Below are positions 1 through 11,571 of a stretch of 64,000 nt of DNA, piece by piece; positions within the stretch are counted from its first letter, which is position 1, and each line of letters starts with the position of its first letter. The stretch is from Sycon ciliatum (lineage: Eukaryota > Porifera > Calcarea > Leucosolenida > Sycettidae): NCBI RefSeq assembly GCF_964019385.1, contig NC_088650.1, forward strand, positions 34,152,243-34,216,242. Reading direction: 5' to 3'. The notes under the pieces are model-generated. The model searched no databases. It was not told the DNA's origin and saw only the letters and a list, made by a program, of their open reading frames with translations. A program made the position numbers and the translations under genes.

Positions 1-43
1 CCGGCATTGCCCCTGTGTATGCAGCAAGAACGACCATTTATTA

Positions 44-72
44 GGGGGGCGGGGGGGGGGGGGGGGGGCGGT
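44..72. repeat. G homopolymer run
   Basis: An almost pure G run with single C interruptions. Length is likely to be unreliable in assembly. The rest of 1-555 shows no gene or element I can recognise. Confidence 0.9.
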
Positions 73-555
73 GGCATCATCCCCCAGTATGCCGCTCTGA
101 AAAAAATCGGATTTTGCGGAACATTTGTTTCATTTGTCCATAGGGCCTACTTTGGTAGATAGGTTTGCATAGCCCACTATCACACTCTAGTTCCTGCAGA
201 TAGGCCTCCTGTACAGAGTAACATATTTACACTACATATTCCAGCCTTTTCACTTATTGCAATCTTCCATAGCTTTTTGCAGATAGTGAATTTTGCGTGA
301 AAGTCATTGTGTGCATGGGGAAATAGAAAAAAACGGTCCGAAGATGTAACTGTTTTGCACCTTCTATGTCAAGTCACACCCTTGCTTCTGGCTAGATTAA
401 CTCTTGTGTAATCAATGCTGCTAGTGAAGCTCATATCAGATCCACTCTAATTTCGCCACCCACACTCATATCAAGTATTACCCACACTGGCAGCACCGCC
501 GGAAGCATTTTTCAATTGCTCCGGTCGTACCACAGTCTTTCGTACTTCTTGTATA

Positions 556-905
556 CCGTAAAGTCGCGGATAAAAGCCGGGCTTATAAGCACATAAGCCG
601 CTTTCTGCATCAGGCTTTAATGCAAACCAGGCTTGTATGCAAACCATGCTTATATGCACCACACTTGCATAGAAGCCAGGCTTCTACGTGCGACACGCGT
701 AGATCTACCACTGACTACCGGTATGGTGGCAGTTTTACTATGCACTGTACATAGGGCATGCACTCTTGACCTACCCGATCCGCGCTTGCATAGAAGCCAG
801 GCTTCTAAGCGCGACAGGCTTATATGCATTTGACCCGTTTGATTTTCAGGCTTCTATCCGCGATGTGCTTGTATGCAAACCCGGCTGTTATCCGCGACTT
901 TACGG
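556..905. mobile_element. MITE, TA|CCGTAAAG family
   Basis: Inverted ends reading CCGTAAAGTCGCGGATAA on the left, with its complement on the right, are flanked by TA on both sides (554-555 and 906-907). The 350-bp interior repeats short motifs built on AGGCTT / GCATA and has no coding capacity. A TA target duplication points to Tc1/mariner-type mobilisation (family knowledge). Naming the superfamily is inference. Confidence 0.75.
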
Positions 906-1065
906 TAATATGGCGGGGGACATATGCCCTGCGCAGCAGTAAATATGCGTTGGTAGCTACAAAGTTGGTCCTGTGTTAACCTGACCAACCGGACGGGTTC
1001 CGGCAGGCCTGACTGGGGGCAGTGGGGGCATGGGTAGCAGCAGTCCCGGGATCCCGGGACAGATA

Positions 1066-2048
1066 CAGTAAAACCTGTAAAACCTGTAAAACCTGTGACT
1101 ACCGACCACCCCTTGGTGCCAGCAAAAGCGGTCTTTAGTAGCAGGTGGTCTTTAGTTAGAGGTTTGCACCGCGTGACCATATGTGTATCCCATTATAAGA
1201 TGTATGTCAAAATGCAGCTAATACAATTCCCCAGGACTTGCGCAATGTCATTCTTATTTCAGGTCAAACAACACTTGGAGAGAAAGACGGAGAGATGGAG
1301 AGAGAGAGAAGATTAATTTTTGCAGACTTCAAATTCAGCTGCTACTTCTGAAGCCAGGAGTCAAACGTTCCCTGGGGAAGTTTCGTTTTGCGCTGGGCTT
1401 CAAATTTGTTCATGCGATCAATCGTACCGACTGTCCTTGTTGTGACTTCTCGATTGCTTGAACGCGATCCTTCAGCATCAGGACCTTGTGGTGCTGCTTT
1501 GTTTCTGGATTCCTTGATGCCATCGTCGATCCGTCTGTATGACTGGGGTGACAGAGCCGCCCAGTCTTCGTTTCTCCTCCGAGTAGTAACATCGATCAGA
1601 GAGCGCTTTCGATGCGCTCTCCAAGACATTTCCTATCATGTTTTTTCTTGACAGCGCTTGAAATTTTGACAGGTGTAGTGCAGTTCACACCGACTCCACA
1701 GCCAAAATTACCTGCGTTCATTTGTTCAGCTGTAGTATCGAAAGAATCCTTTCAGGACCATGGAAAATCAGTAAAATTTCAAGAAGGAGCTTCGAGCAAC
1801 ATTTGATTTCCTACATCGCGGTCGCTAGTTACGGGTCAAAAATTGTCTTTTGGACAGGAAAAGGCGGTCTCTGGTCGCGTTCAGCAGGTAGTCGCTAGTC
1901 ACAGTGCATTTTGAATGTGAGACCTTCCGTGCCTGGCGAAGTGGTCGGTAGTACCAGGCTGGTCGCTAGTCACGGTGGTCGCTAGTCACGGTGGTCGCTA
2001 GTCACGGTGGTCGCTAGTCACGGTGGTCGCTAGTTACAGGTTTTACTG
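1066..2048. mobile_element. TA|CAGT-ended DNA element
   Basis: The left end reads CAGTAAAACCTG and the right end is its complement, both flanked by TA (1064-1065, 2049-2050). Subterminal arrays of AAACCTGT (left) and of GGTCGCTAGTCAC (right, 1940-2035) flank a unique middle. A 95-codon minus-strand frame at 1342-1629 has no recognisable domain and may be a transposase remnant. A second element with related ends lies at 55240-55929. TA plus CAGT ends fit Tc1/mariner/pogo-like elements; that is inference. Confidence 0.65.
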
Positions 2049-2050
2049 TA

Positions 2051-2185
2051 TACCCCGCTTGGTTCACAGATATACCCCGCTTGGTTCACAGATATACCTC
2101 GCTTGGTTCACAGATATACCCCGCTTGGTTCATATAATACCATACTCAGGCAGCTTGGTTCAAAAAATACCCCGCTCAGTTCACA
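2051..2185. repeat. 22-bp tandem repeat
   Basis: Five to six copies of a 22-bp unit beginning TACCCCGCTTGG, abutting the right end of the preceding DNA element. The last copies are degenerate. Confidence 0.85.
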
Positions 2186-2317
2186 TGGGTCACTGCAAGT
2201 AAATAAGGGAGTTTTGTTCGTCACGGTCTAAATTTGGCAAATTACCATGGGATAAATGGATTATACCATTCGTACTCTGCGCATACCATGTCCCTCATAT
2301 TCTTGAAAATATTCAGC

Positions 2318-2362
2318 GGTATACCCCTATACCCCTATACCCCTATACCCCTATACCCCTCA
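2318..2362. repeat. Short ATACCCCT tandem repeat
   Basis: About five copies of an 8-9-bp unit, ATACCCCT(AT). Not a canonical telomere repeat. Confidence 0.8.
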
Positions 2363-2439
2363 TAAATTAAAAAAAGTACAGTTAGCCGGATTGGCGGCCG
2401 CATTTCCTGACGTGTTGAGGAACACATCAAGCAAATACA

Positions 2440-2995
2440 TTCGCATCCGCGGGCCACCACTTCACCCATACATGTAAAATCATGTACATTCACATCGGCG
2501 GGCCACCACTTCACCCATACATGTACATTCGCATCGGCGGGCCACCACTTCACCCATACATGTACATTCACATCGGCGGGCCACCACTTCACCCATACAT
2601 GTACATTTACATCGGCGGGCCACCACTTCACCCATACATGTACATTCACATCGGCGGGCCACCACTTCACCCATACATGTACATTCACATCGGCGGGCCA
2701 CCACTTCACCCATACATGTACATTCGCATCGGCGGGCCACCACTTCGCCCATACATGTACATTCACATCGGCGGGCCACCACTTCGCCCATACATGTACG
2801 TTCGCATCGGCGGGCCACCACTTCACCCATACATGTACATTCGCATCGGCGGGCCACCACTTCACCCATACATGTACATTGACATCGGCGGGCCACCACT
2901 TCGCCCATACATGTACATTGACATCGGCGGGCCACCACTTCGCCCATACATGTACATTTGCATCAGCGGGCCACCACTTCACCCATACACTGTAT
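2440..2995. repeat. 39-bp minisatellite
   Basis: About 13 copies of a 39-bp unit (GTACATTCRCATCGGCGGGC and 19 further bases). Because 39 is a multiple of three and the unit lacks stops, long repetitive open frames arise on both strands. They are by-products and not genes. Copies differ by single transitions. Confidence 0.93.
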
Positions 2996-3111
2996 ATCCT
3001 CAATGTCGAATGCAGACCTCACAAGTGAGTCAGGGGATACAAGAGGGGATAAGTCTCTCAACAAGCGGGCGTGGTAAAATCCATACAGCACACAGTACAG
3101 TCAGTAGCGCG

Positions 3112-3750
3112 ATCAGATCTCCCCACACACTGTACACGTCATCAGATTTCCCCACACACTGTACATGTCATCAGATTTCCCCACACACTGTACATGTCAT
3201 CAGATCTCCCCACACACAGTACATGTCATCAGATTTCCCCACACACTGTACACGTCATCAGATCTCCCCACACACTGTACATGTCATCAGATCTCCCCAC
3301 ACACTTTACATGTCATCAGATTTCCCCACACACTGTACATGTCATCAGATCTCCCCACACACTGTACATGTCATCAGATTTCCCCACACACTGTACATGT
3401 CATCAGATCTCCCCACACACTGTACATGTCATCAGATTTCCCCACACACTGTACATGTCATCAGATCTCCCCACACACTGTACACGTCATCAGATCTCCC
3501 CACACACTGTACACGTCATCAGATCTCCCCACACACATTACATGTCATCAGATCTCCCCACACACTGTACATGTCATCAGATTTCCCCACACACTGTACA
3601 CGTCATCAGATTTCCCCACACACTGTACATGTCATCAGATCTCCCCACACACTGTACACGTCATCAGATTTCCCCACACACTGTACATGTCATCAGATTT
3701 CCCCACACACTGTACATGTCATCAGATTTCCCCACACACTGTACATGTCA
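3112..3750. repeat. 29-bp minisatellite
   Basis: About 22 copies of a 29-bp unit (CATCAGATYTCCCCACACAC plus 9 bases). The two main variants differ at TTTCC/CTCC and at TACATG/TACACG. All three plus frames stay open across the array, which again produces spurious proteins. Confidence 0.93.
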
Positions 3751-3846
3751 CGATTGTAATAGTGAAATGTACTTGTAACTAAAAGCTCGCAAGGCCCATT
3801 CCTCAGATGCACTAATGCGATGGTTCCTTTTCTCGTACTTCAAGTA

Positions 3847-4203
3847 CCGTACTGGCAATATATGTTGCCGCGTAACGCGTAACGCAGGGGGGTGCGGCGT
3901 AACGCGCGACCAGGCTAGTGCGACAAATTTTCGTTGAGTTCGTAACGCGCGTCCGGCGGGGTGCGGCGATCTTTTCACTCAAAATGATGCGGCAAAAGCA
4001 AAAAAAATGATGCGGCAATAGCAAAACAGTGATGCGGCAATAGCAAAAAAGTGATGCGGCAATAGCAAAAAAAGGACTGCGGCAATATAGAAACCTGTGT
4101 AACGGCTCCTGTGCGACTTTGCATGTAACGCCCTGCGTGCGGCAAACATGTGCCAATGTAACGCTTCATGGCCTCACTGCGGCAACATATATTGCCAGTA
4201 CGG
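3847..4203 (+). mobile_element. MITE, TA|CCGTACTGGC family, copy 1
   Basis: The ends read CCGTACTGGCAATATATG and its complement, flanked by TA (3845-3846, 4204-4205). Inside are GC-rich motifs (GTAACGCG), then 3-4 tandem copies of TGATGCGGCAATAGCAAAA. No coding capacity. Copies 2 (11223-11569, inverted) and 3 (53216-53882) are nearly identical over the shared parts, so the family spread recently. Confidence 0.88.
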
Positions 4204-4205
4204 TA

Positions 4206-5748
4206 GTAAGATTCTGGAGCACTGATGGCCGTGAGGAGTTGCATTTAATAAAAAGCAAAACAAAACAAAAACAGCACATTGGCCCTATTGTGTACGCCCT
4301 TGCACACGCCATGTTGCTTAGGAAATAATGGATATCTGTCATTATCTGAGCACTTATTGGTGTACATGTATTGTCTCTCTGTTCTCCGTGGGTTCCTGCA
4401 GCAGTCTACATCGTTCATGTTGCATGAATTACGTAAGCGTGCAAGTGCGCTGGACACAGAGTGTGCAATGTGAAGGAAGCAGCAGCAGGGTAAATCTCTG
4501 CCAACGGCAATGTACCCCCATCTTGTCAAGTGAGTTTTGCGTGAGTACGGCTTCGACCAGCTCCAGATACCAAAGCTGCCCCTGCTCTGGAACCGTTTTT
4601 TCGCTTGGATATGGCATCAGAATATCTAGTGTTTGTAACGATCGATGTGGGTGAATGGCCGAACTGCAGTCGGTCATTCCACGCCAGTCTGTTAGCCGCA
4701 GGAAAACGTTCTACTGGTGTAAAGCCATTGCCTACTTTCATTTGTCCCCTCCATCCGCCAAGTGCCAAAAGATTGGGCGTACGGAGATTCTCCAAGTGCA
4801 GTGCACTGTCCTGCTCTCCATGACCATTGCCATCCCGCTCAACACAGTGAGACAGTCAAAACGCAAGCGGACTGCATCGTAGAAAGCTGAATGGCAGCAA
4901 GCCCGTGTCTGAACCAAAGCCAGCCCATACCGGAAGGTTTTTGCAATACCGGTATACAGGTACCGGCTATACACCATTGCTACTATTAGCTGTCTGCAAA
5001 TGCCCTTGCAAGGGAGGCCAAGTCAAAGACCCCGCGATTGTATTACATCTGATTCCCGACCTGAGCTCTACTGAACGCTTTGTTCACCAAGTGATATTCT
5101 GTTCAGTGCGAGTACTGGCTTTGAAAATTAGTACAAGTTGGGTAGTGGGCATAAACGCTCAACCCGTTTGCAAAACAACAACATTGTCGCCATGGAGTGT
5201 TGCTGGTGAACTGTTCATACTGGTGTTTGCTCAGGAGAGGTGGCTGTATTTTGGGGGGGGGGGGTAGTGTTGGACATGCAGCTGCGTTTGTGTCACTTTG
5301 TTGTACATGCTGCTGCACCGTCTTTTGCCCCCCCCCCCCCCCATACGCACTTTCCGTACTTGTCCCTGTTGTATTTGGCCGTGAGCCGTCTTGACCTCAC
5401 TTCCCGTTCGGGACTGTTTGTACCACCATTTGTTCACCTCTTTCGCTTCCGCCTTCGCGCTTTCCCCTCACGCCTCAATAATATATCCCCTTGTCTCGTC
5501 TTATCTCGGTGTCCTTTGTCCAGTTGTCTCCTCAAAGTAAGATCAAAATATACATCTACTCGTACCCTCTGTAACCAAAGCTATTCGCCCATTTTTGGGC
5601 GTGGTTGCGAAGGGACAATACTTCGTTCTTATCTAGATGACTCAAGCGTCGCGTGGTCCCGTGTGGTCGGGAAAAATGAACCAGCTACAACTTTGTCAGA
5701 GTTTGCTGATGGAGTTGTCAGTGCTTTTGTTCCATCAGTTCAAGTCTG
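4206..5748. other. No gene recognised
   Basis: Mostly unique sequence with a short G run (about 5258-5267) and a C run (about 5329-5342). Open frames here are short, overlap on both strands and show no recognisable domain or convincing splice context. Confidence 0.5.
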
Positions 5749-5756
5749 GTTCGATG

Positions 5757-6287
5757 TAGGGCTGAAACGATCATCAATAACTCCTAACGATCAACCAATA
5801 TCATTAACGGTCGATATATTGGTTTTATCGATTTTTATCGGCTCTATCGAACACCAGTTTATGAAGAATTTCCATGATGCTTTTGCTACGTCACAAATTT
5901 GTGGCACCGCACTGTTGACATCTGTAGATATCTGGCTTGGTTTATCAACATAAACTACTCAAGTAGAGAATTTCATGTTGTTTCTAGAGCGAAGAATCTT
6001 GTCATCACCCTCTGGGAACTGCTCTCATCTCCGACTTCTCCCACAAATGAACCGAAGAAAAGGCAAAGTCTTCTCTCCTCATCTCTTTCAAAGCCACAAA
6101 TCAATTTACTGCGCTTGAAAGTACATGATTGCACTCGTATCCACTATAGGATGGAGTGCAAGGGCTAGAATACTGTCACTGATATGCATCCATAAAAATC
6201 ATTAGTACTCGTTTTGAGCAATAGTGATTATCGATAGCAACCTTAACGATCGATATGCGAGTTATCGGTATAATTGTTTCAGCCCTA
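5757..6287. mobile_element. hAT-like non-autonomous transposon
   Basis: A 531-bp element has ends TAGGGCTGAAACGAT / ATTGTTTCAGCCCTA and is bounded by a perfect 8-bp direct duplication, GTTCGATG (5749-5756 and 6288-6295). An 8-bp target duplication with TAGGG-type ends is the hallmark of the hAT superfamily (family knowledge). The interior carries several ATCGATA / GATCGATA motifs near both ends. No transposase domain is visible. Confidence 0.88.
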
Positions 6288-6570
6288 GTTCGATGTGTAC
6301 TTTCCTTGCAGTCAAGCTGTGCTTTCTTGTCGATCTGGTTCTTTCTTTTCCCATACCCATTTTGCCATGGCGTTCTTTGCTGCAATATCAGCTGTGGAAG
6401 GGCTTCATGCAGCTGTTCATGTGTTGAGTAGAATTGTTTCTGTTGCTGTGGTGTGCTGCTGCTGTTCCTGCTGCTGTGCTGTTGCTACCTCTGCTGTTGC
6501 TCTGGTGTAGCTGTCGCTGCTGCTGCTGTACAGTGCTGTGGTGTTGCTGTGCTGTGCTGTATCAGTGGTG

Positions 6571-8028
6571 TGCTGGGTTCTGGTTGTCTGAAATTGCCGG
6601 CCTAATCTAATATTGTTATTTCCAATTTTCAGCGGCCAGGGTACTACTATCAGTACATTGTGGCTGTTTGAAATGGCCTGGGACGGCTTGTTTTGATATT
6701 CTCGTGTGTACATACCGGCGGGTCACCGTGTTCTGTGGGTTGTGTCTCACAGAATGGGGTAAGCTTATGATTATGACCATTCAGAAAAACCTCTCCTCGC
6801 CGACATCGGTGTCAAGGGAGGACAGCTCGTCGCAGTCCCATTGATTTTGTGTATATTAATTTTTAGTATGTGCAGACACTTGAACATGCGGTCGCCTGTG
6901 AAATACGAATTGCGGACACTCTTGCCTGCTCACAATACTGTGTTGCACTGTGTGTACTGTTCAGTGATGTCTGATTGCTTCGGGTGAACTCTGAACTCTT
7001 CCTCGTTTGTCAGAGATTGACGGCCGAGCTCCAGGCTCTCCACAACGAACACGAACGATAAGGACGTTAGTACGCTGTTGGGGAGGGAAGGGGGGGGGGG
7101 AGAGAGACTGGCTGCTGCTCTGTTCCGGACAGGTAGTCCATACTCAAGCAAGGGGCGGATAGAGAGCTCCAGGCTTTCGGCAACGATCACGAACGATGGC
7201 ACGCTGTTGGGGAGGGAAGGGGAGGGGGGCTGGCTGCTGCTCTGTTCCAGACAAATGATCTGTACTCAAGAAAGGGGCGGACAAAATCCTTGAACGTAAC
7301 GACTCGACCAGGCCGGTGTAAGATGGCCAGTGCCCTGCAGAGGAAGCCGATGCGTTGAGAGGCATGGATGGCAGCCATCCATCGGTGCTCTCCATAAAGG
7401 AGCTGGCTGTCGAATGTCACTCCCAGCATGCAGCTTGAGGGATTCCACCCCGTCAACTGCAACACCATTGAATAGAATGGACGGGATGGACCAGCAGATA
7501 CGATGGCGTGAGATGGTCAAACAGGCGCCATAAGAAGTAGTGCCTGGCCACTTGGAGTAGCCTACATTAATACACGCAGTCACCTAGCAAATTGAAACTT
7601 GAACGCCATTGCAAAATGGGTATGGCAACTTGAACACCACTGCAAAATGGGCATGGCATTACCAAAAATCCCCTTGCCACTGCAAACAGCCACATGGTCT
7701 ACACAACACAGTGAGCTGGCAACTTCAAACACCTACCATTACAACACGGGCCTTGGACCATTACAACACGGACCTTGGACCGATGCACCTTCGGCAAACA
7801 GCAGTACCTGGTCACACCATAGCAGCATAGGTCTATCAAATGCAAACACTGAAACAGACACAATCCACAGAACACGGTGACCCGCCGGTATGTACACACG
7901 AGAATATCAAAACATGCCGTCCCAGGCCATTTCGAACAGCCACAATGTACCCTGGCCGCTGAAAATGGAAAATTGGAAATAACAATATTAGATTAGGCCG
8001 GCAATTTCAGACAACCAGAACCCAGCAA
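6571..8028. mobile_element. Large inverted-repeat unit (arms about 175 bp)
   Basis: The arm 6571-6748 (starting TGCTGGGTTCTGGTTGTCTG) recurs as its reverse complement at 7856-8028, with a few mismatches. Both arms are flanked on the outside by CTG/CAG-rich triplet runs (6450-6570; 8029-8105), as if the arms extend into the triplets. The 1.1-kb interior holds a broken reverse-transcriptase fragment and a partial tandem duplication (7080-7145 against 7208-7280). This may be a foldback transposon or a local inverted duplication; no target duplication could be fixed. Confidence 0.7.
7187..7583 (-). pseudogene. Non-LTR retrotransposon RT remnant (thumb region)
   Basis: Minus-strand frames 7187-7468 and 7266-7583 together contain motifs typical of the region after the RT palm in Jockey/CR1-type elements: ILFNGVAV, LGVTFDSQLLYGEH, RIGFLCRA and FVRPFLEYRSFVWN. 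The reading shifts frame near 7440-7460, and only about 130 residues survive. A shortened duplicate of the last motif lies at 7080-7160. No RT catalytic core (YADD) is present here. Family motif recognition is fairly secure; the clade is not. Confidence 0.72.
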
Positions 8029-8110
8029 CAGCACTGCAACAGCACATCGACAGCACTGCAACAGCACAGCAACAGCGCAGCAACAGCACTGCAACAGCAG
8101 AGCAGCATTT

Positions 8111-8776
8111 CCTATATTAACCTAGTACGAAGTCAATACAATACTTATCACGACTGTGTTCAATCACTAATTAGTAAAAAGGAGTCAAATATAAGCAGTC
8201 AATATAGCCCTAAGGAGTGAAATATGCAGGAATATTTGACTGCTTAGGTAAATCCTTGGAAGTCAATACTAAGAGAGTGAGAAACACATAATTGTACTTG
8301 TACGCCCATGTACGTGACCACACAAGACACAAGCGGTACATAAATCATGTACTTGACCACACAAGACACAAGCGGTACATAAATCAAAGTAAATCAGTAG
8401 AAACGAATGGGTTTTGTGACTTCCATATGGAGCGGTTGCATGCATCAGTTTGTGGAGAACCATAATTCTGCTGCTGAAGTATACAAAACAGAGTAAAAAG
8501 ATCAAGTCACTAATTTTGAGTGCTTGCTACTTGCATGATAAAAAAAAGTTCAATGGCAGATGTGGCCAGCGGGTGAAGAACCACCCGAACACTAGCAGAC
8601 CAAGGCGTGAGAGTAGACAACACATAAGGACAATAGTACACCCCTTCAGAACTGAATAACTAATGGTAGATCACTAACGTCAACTGGGAACGTGTCAATC
8701 TGGCAGTACAGTCACGTGTGAGAATATGGATCAGTTCAACTTTGAAACTAATGAGAAGAAAATGCCTATGCGTGCG
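8111..8776. other. No gene recognised; 3' flank of the glycosyltransferase
   Basis: Contains a two-copy direct repeat (about 8303-8385) built on GACCACACAAGACACAAGCG. No clear AATAAA-type signal on the minus strand within about 250 bp downstream of the gene. Otherwise unique AT-rich sequence. Confidence 0.5.
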
Positions 8777-10279
8777 TCACTGGCCTGAAGCTGGAGGGTG
8801 TCGACGACATGGCCCGTTCACATATTCTGCATCGGAACGACCTCCCTTCATCCGCAGCCCTGCAACAAATACTTTCTTTTGTGACCAATCTGCTCCCAAC
8901 AACTCACCCATGCCTGCGAAACCAGACTGACCTGCTATTAGGAATTGACATTGGCTAAGAAGATAGAGGTCAAAAAGAATACGTTCGACGGCTTGGGCTC
9001 GTGTTTTTGCATTATCACCAGCTCCTCCCATATTCGATTCCATCAACAGCCGCACAGGGCCAATGCCGGCATGTTCGGTATCAACCAGAACTCGCTTACG
9101 ACCAGGTTGTAACTCTCTAGCAGCCTCCAGAAGAGATTTTGATACAGCTGGCTTGTCACTGACTAAGATCCACGGTACGGCCGCGCTAAAGCCTGCATAA
9201 GATCCAGGTCGTGGAACACGCTTCTCAACAGCCATAGCACAGGATGCGAACTCTTTCATTTTTATATCAGGCTTGAACTTGGCCACCTTGTCAGAAAAGA
9301 AAGCACCCGTGCGTACATGAAAGCACACAGTTCTATCCAAGCAGATATGATTCTCCCGTAAGTACCTTTCAACTGCTACGACTGTGTCCTGCTTGAAGCG
9401 GAACAGACGACGAAATACAGAACGAAACAGAGGTTCGTGGTTCTTTGCGCCAATCGCTTCAAAGCCATGTTTCTTGTTGAAAGCATTCACTATAGGCATG
9501 GCACAGTCAACACCGAGGTTGTTGCCATTCCTAAGGACTTCCGTCAGAGAGGTATTTATAGCTAGCTGCTTCAGGACCTCACAGTTGAAGCGAGCATCAA
9601 TAATGGGGCTGATGATACCGGGTATATGCGATGCTGCATCAGGCGCAGGCAAAATATCCTTGCCCATTTTTCGTGCAAGCTCAAAGCGCGAGGCAAGTGG
9701 CTGACAATCAGTCACATGCCAGTTAATTGTCCCTTTCTCTCCAGGCAGCAGTGATTCCTGTTCGGCTAGGTCAAAGTACGTCTCCACAGGGAAATGAGAA
9801 GGTGAATTGATGAAGTAAGCTCTTTCTGTAACTACAGCTAGAGCGTAGCCCGTCATAAATGCATTCAGTCCTTCGCCCATGGCGTAACAGGGCTGCCGAC
9901 AAGTCAATACTAGGGCCGACAATGGTCTCTTGCCACTGCACATTTCTTCTTGCAGAATCGCATGCCTGTTGAGAAGATTGATCCAGTCGGATGTTTGTAC
10001 TGGCTTTGGGTACGTTATGTCCCAATCGTATGCATTCCAATCCAGAGGGTTTTTCGGCAACTGTGATTGTATTTCTGCTGGACGAAGTGGAGGACACCTT
10101 CCCAATGCCAATGGGTCCGTGCCTGTCACATTCCCCGTGAAAACCCCATAGTGATCACTACTGCGCAAACTCCACCACATCGACCACATCCACCACATCA
10201 GTGCAGCAAGGAGACATGCTGTGAGGCCAATGAACGACATACGCCGGTAGATTCCACTGGGGAAACGCAACCTCGCCAT
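8777..10279 (-). CDS. Fucosyltransferase-like type II membrane glycosyltransferase
   Basis: An intronless frame of 500 residues whose start ATG sits in a good context (AAGATGG). Residues 14-38 form one Trp-rich hydrophobic segment after a short basic N-terminus, as in Golgi type II enzymes with a luminal catalytic domain. Residues 123-157 (LVLTCRQPCYAMGEGLNAFM followed by a hydrophobic helix and TERAYFI) resemble the G-x-G-N motif of GT37/GT23 fucosyltransferases. HVRTG at 321-325 resembles the H-x-R donor-site motif, and DLYLLSQCQFLIAGQSGFA at 437-455 resembles their C-terminal nucleotide-sugar motif. Potential N-glycosylation sites are at 50 and 242. The predicted role, transfer of fucose from GDP-fucose in the Golgi, is inferred from these motifs. 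The acceptor is unknown, and another GT-B glycosyltransferase is possible. The lack of introns may reflect retroposition or family habit. Confidence 0.8.
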   Translation of the reverse strand: MARLRFPSGIYRRMSFIGLTACLLAALMWWMWSMWWSLRSSDHYGVFTGNVTGTDPLALGRCPPLRPAEIQSQLPKNPLDWNAYDWDITYPKPVQTSDWINLLNRHAILQEEMCSGKRPLSALVLTCRQPCYAMGEGLNAFMTGYALAVVTERAYFINSPSHFPVETYFDLAEQESLLPGEKGTINWHVTDCQPLASRFELARKMGKDILPAPDAASHIPGIISPIIDARFNCEVLKQLAINTSLTEVLRNGNNLGVDCAMPIVNAFNKKHGFEAIGAKNHEPLFRSVFRRLFRFKQDTVVAVERYLRENHICLDRTVCFHVRTGAFFSDKVAKFKPDIKMKEFASCAMAVEKRVPRPGSYAGFSAAVPWILVSDKPAVSKSLLEAARELQPGRKRVLVDTEHAGIGPVRLLMESNMGGAGDNAKTRAQAVERILFDLYLLSQCQFLIAGQSGFAGMGELLGADWSQKKVFVAGLRMKGGRSDAEYVNGPCRRHPPASGQ

Positions 10280-11220
10280 CTTCTATCTCCAACCGTGAGC
10301 ACGTGTTCCAGTATTCCAATCAGTAGCTGTGCTGTGCTCAGCAACACCGTTACAAGACTACTACTGACACGAATTAGTCTGTGCGGCCTTCAGCTTTGTT
10401 GAGGTAGCTAGATTTATTAACGTTATTAGTAAAATAGGAACATTGTTAGCGCAACCTAGCGCAAGCACGGGAAATATTAGATTGGTTGAGCAGGAAACCA
10501 GGGTGCTGGAGACTTGCGCTGCAAATGCAAGACGAAAGCCGAGGGGAGGATGGTGCACTATGATCCGCCAGGACGCTGGACTAGTCCGAGTAGTCCGAGT
10601 CCTTCTTCTTGGACTTTGCCCGCTAGGTATAGGCACTAACTAAATAATATAATAATGCAAGAGAAAATTTTTAATTAAAATTATTTTAAAAATCTCTTTC
10701 CCTCAAATCAGTCAATATTTTAAAAATAATAATAATTATTATGCTCTTGCAACGCCAAGGCCCAAGGCCTAGCGCCTTTGCCTTTGGCCGGCGTTGGACT
10801 TGGTATCCGGACTTTGTACATGACTGTACATGTAGAGGATGCATGGTGCTGGTGAAGTGGTGTTCCAACCAAACACGTAGTCGTAGATTCTACAGTAGAT
10901 CTACGTACGTGTGTAGATCTACTAAGTACGCGTCGGTCCGGATGCGCATGCGGTAAACTCGGCCTTCACTTCACTAGTCTTCAGTCCAGAACTACGTAGA
11001 AGCACTGTACTCTCTTGTCTGTAGTACAGACAGTGTACAATTTTGTAGTCTTGTACCATGTGTACAGTAGTCAGTACTACAGTACTACTATTACTAAGTA
11101 CAAGTCTTGTAGATGTACAGACCAGAGAGTGGTATTTTACGACTCCCTGGTAGTGGTACAGACCGACACTGTGACTCGTGTGTGACTGTGAGTGACCATG
11201 GACATGGTGACAACTAGTAC
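10280..11220. other. Upstream flank of the glycosyltransferase; AT-rich repeat traces
   Basis: No second gene is visible. 10690-10740 (CTCTTTCCCTCAA followed by an AATAAT run) matches the 3' end of the SINE family at 29.99-30.42 kb and is probably a truncated copy. 11020-11160 is rich in short TAC/GTA palindromes. Confidence 0.45.
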
Positions 11221-11222
11221 TA

Positions 11223-11569
11223 CCGTACTGGCAATATATGTTGCCGCAGTGAGGCCATGAAGCGTTACTTTGGCACATGTTTGCCGCACGCAGGGCGTTA
11301 CATGCAAAGTCGCACAGGATCTAGGAGCCGTTAACGTTACACAGGTTTCTATATTGCCGCAGTCCTTTTTTTTGCTATTGCCGCATCACTTTTTTGCTAT
11401 TGCCGCATCATTTTTTGCTTTTGCCGCATCATTTTGAGTGAAAAGATCGCCGCACCCCGCCGGACGCGCGTTACGAACTCAACGAAAATTTGTCGCACTA
11501 GCCTGGTCGCGCGTTACGCCGCACCCCCCTGCGTTACGCGTTACGCGGCAACATATATTGCCAGTACGG
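11223..11569 (-). mobile_element. MITE, TA|CCGTACTGGC family, copy 2 (inverted)
   Basis: Same terminal repeats and internal blocks as 3847-4203 but in the opposite orientation. Flanked by TA (11221-11222; 11570-11571). Minor indels in the GCAAAA tandem part. Confidence 0.88.
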
Positions 11570-11571
11570 TA

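Noticed and set aside
2326..2362. Telomere-like repeat
   Set aside because: The unit ATACCCCT is not the animal TTAGGG type and only five copies occur. Interstitial short repeat.
2335..3782. Long open frames of 155-425 codons on both strands
   Set aside because: They are translations of the 39-bp and 29-bp minisatellites, open in several frames, with no codon constraint or unique ends.
5240..5953. 237-codon plus frame as a host gene
   Set aside because: It runs into the hAT-like insertion, begins in homopolymer-rich sequence and shows no domain or conserved composition.
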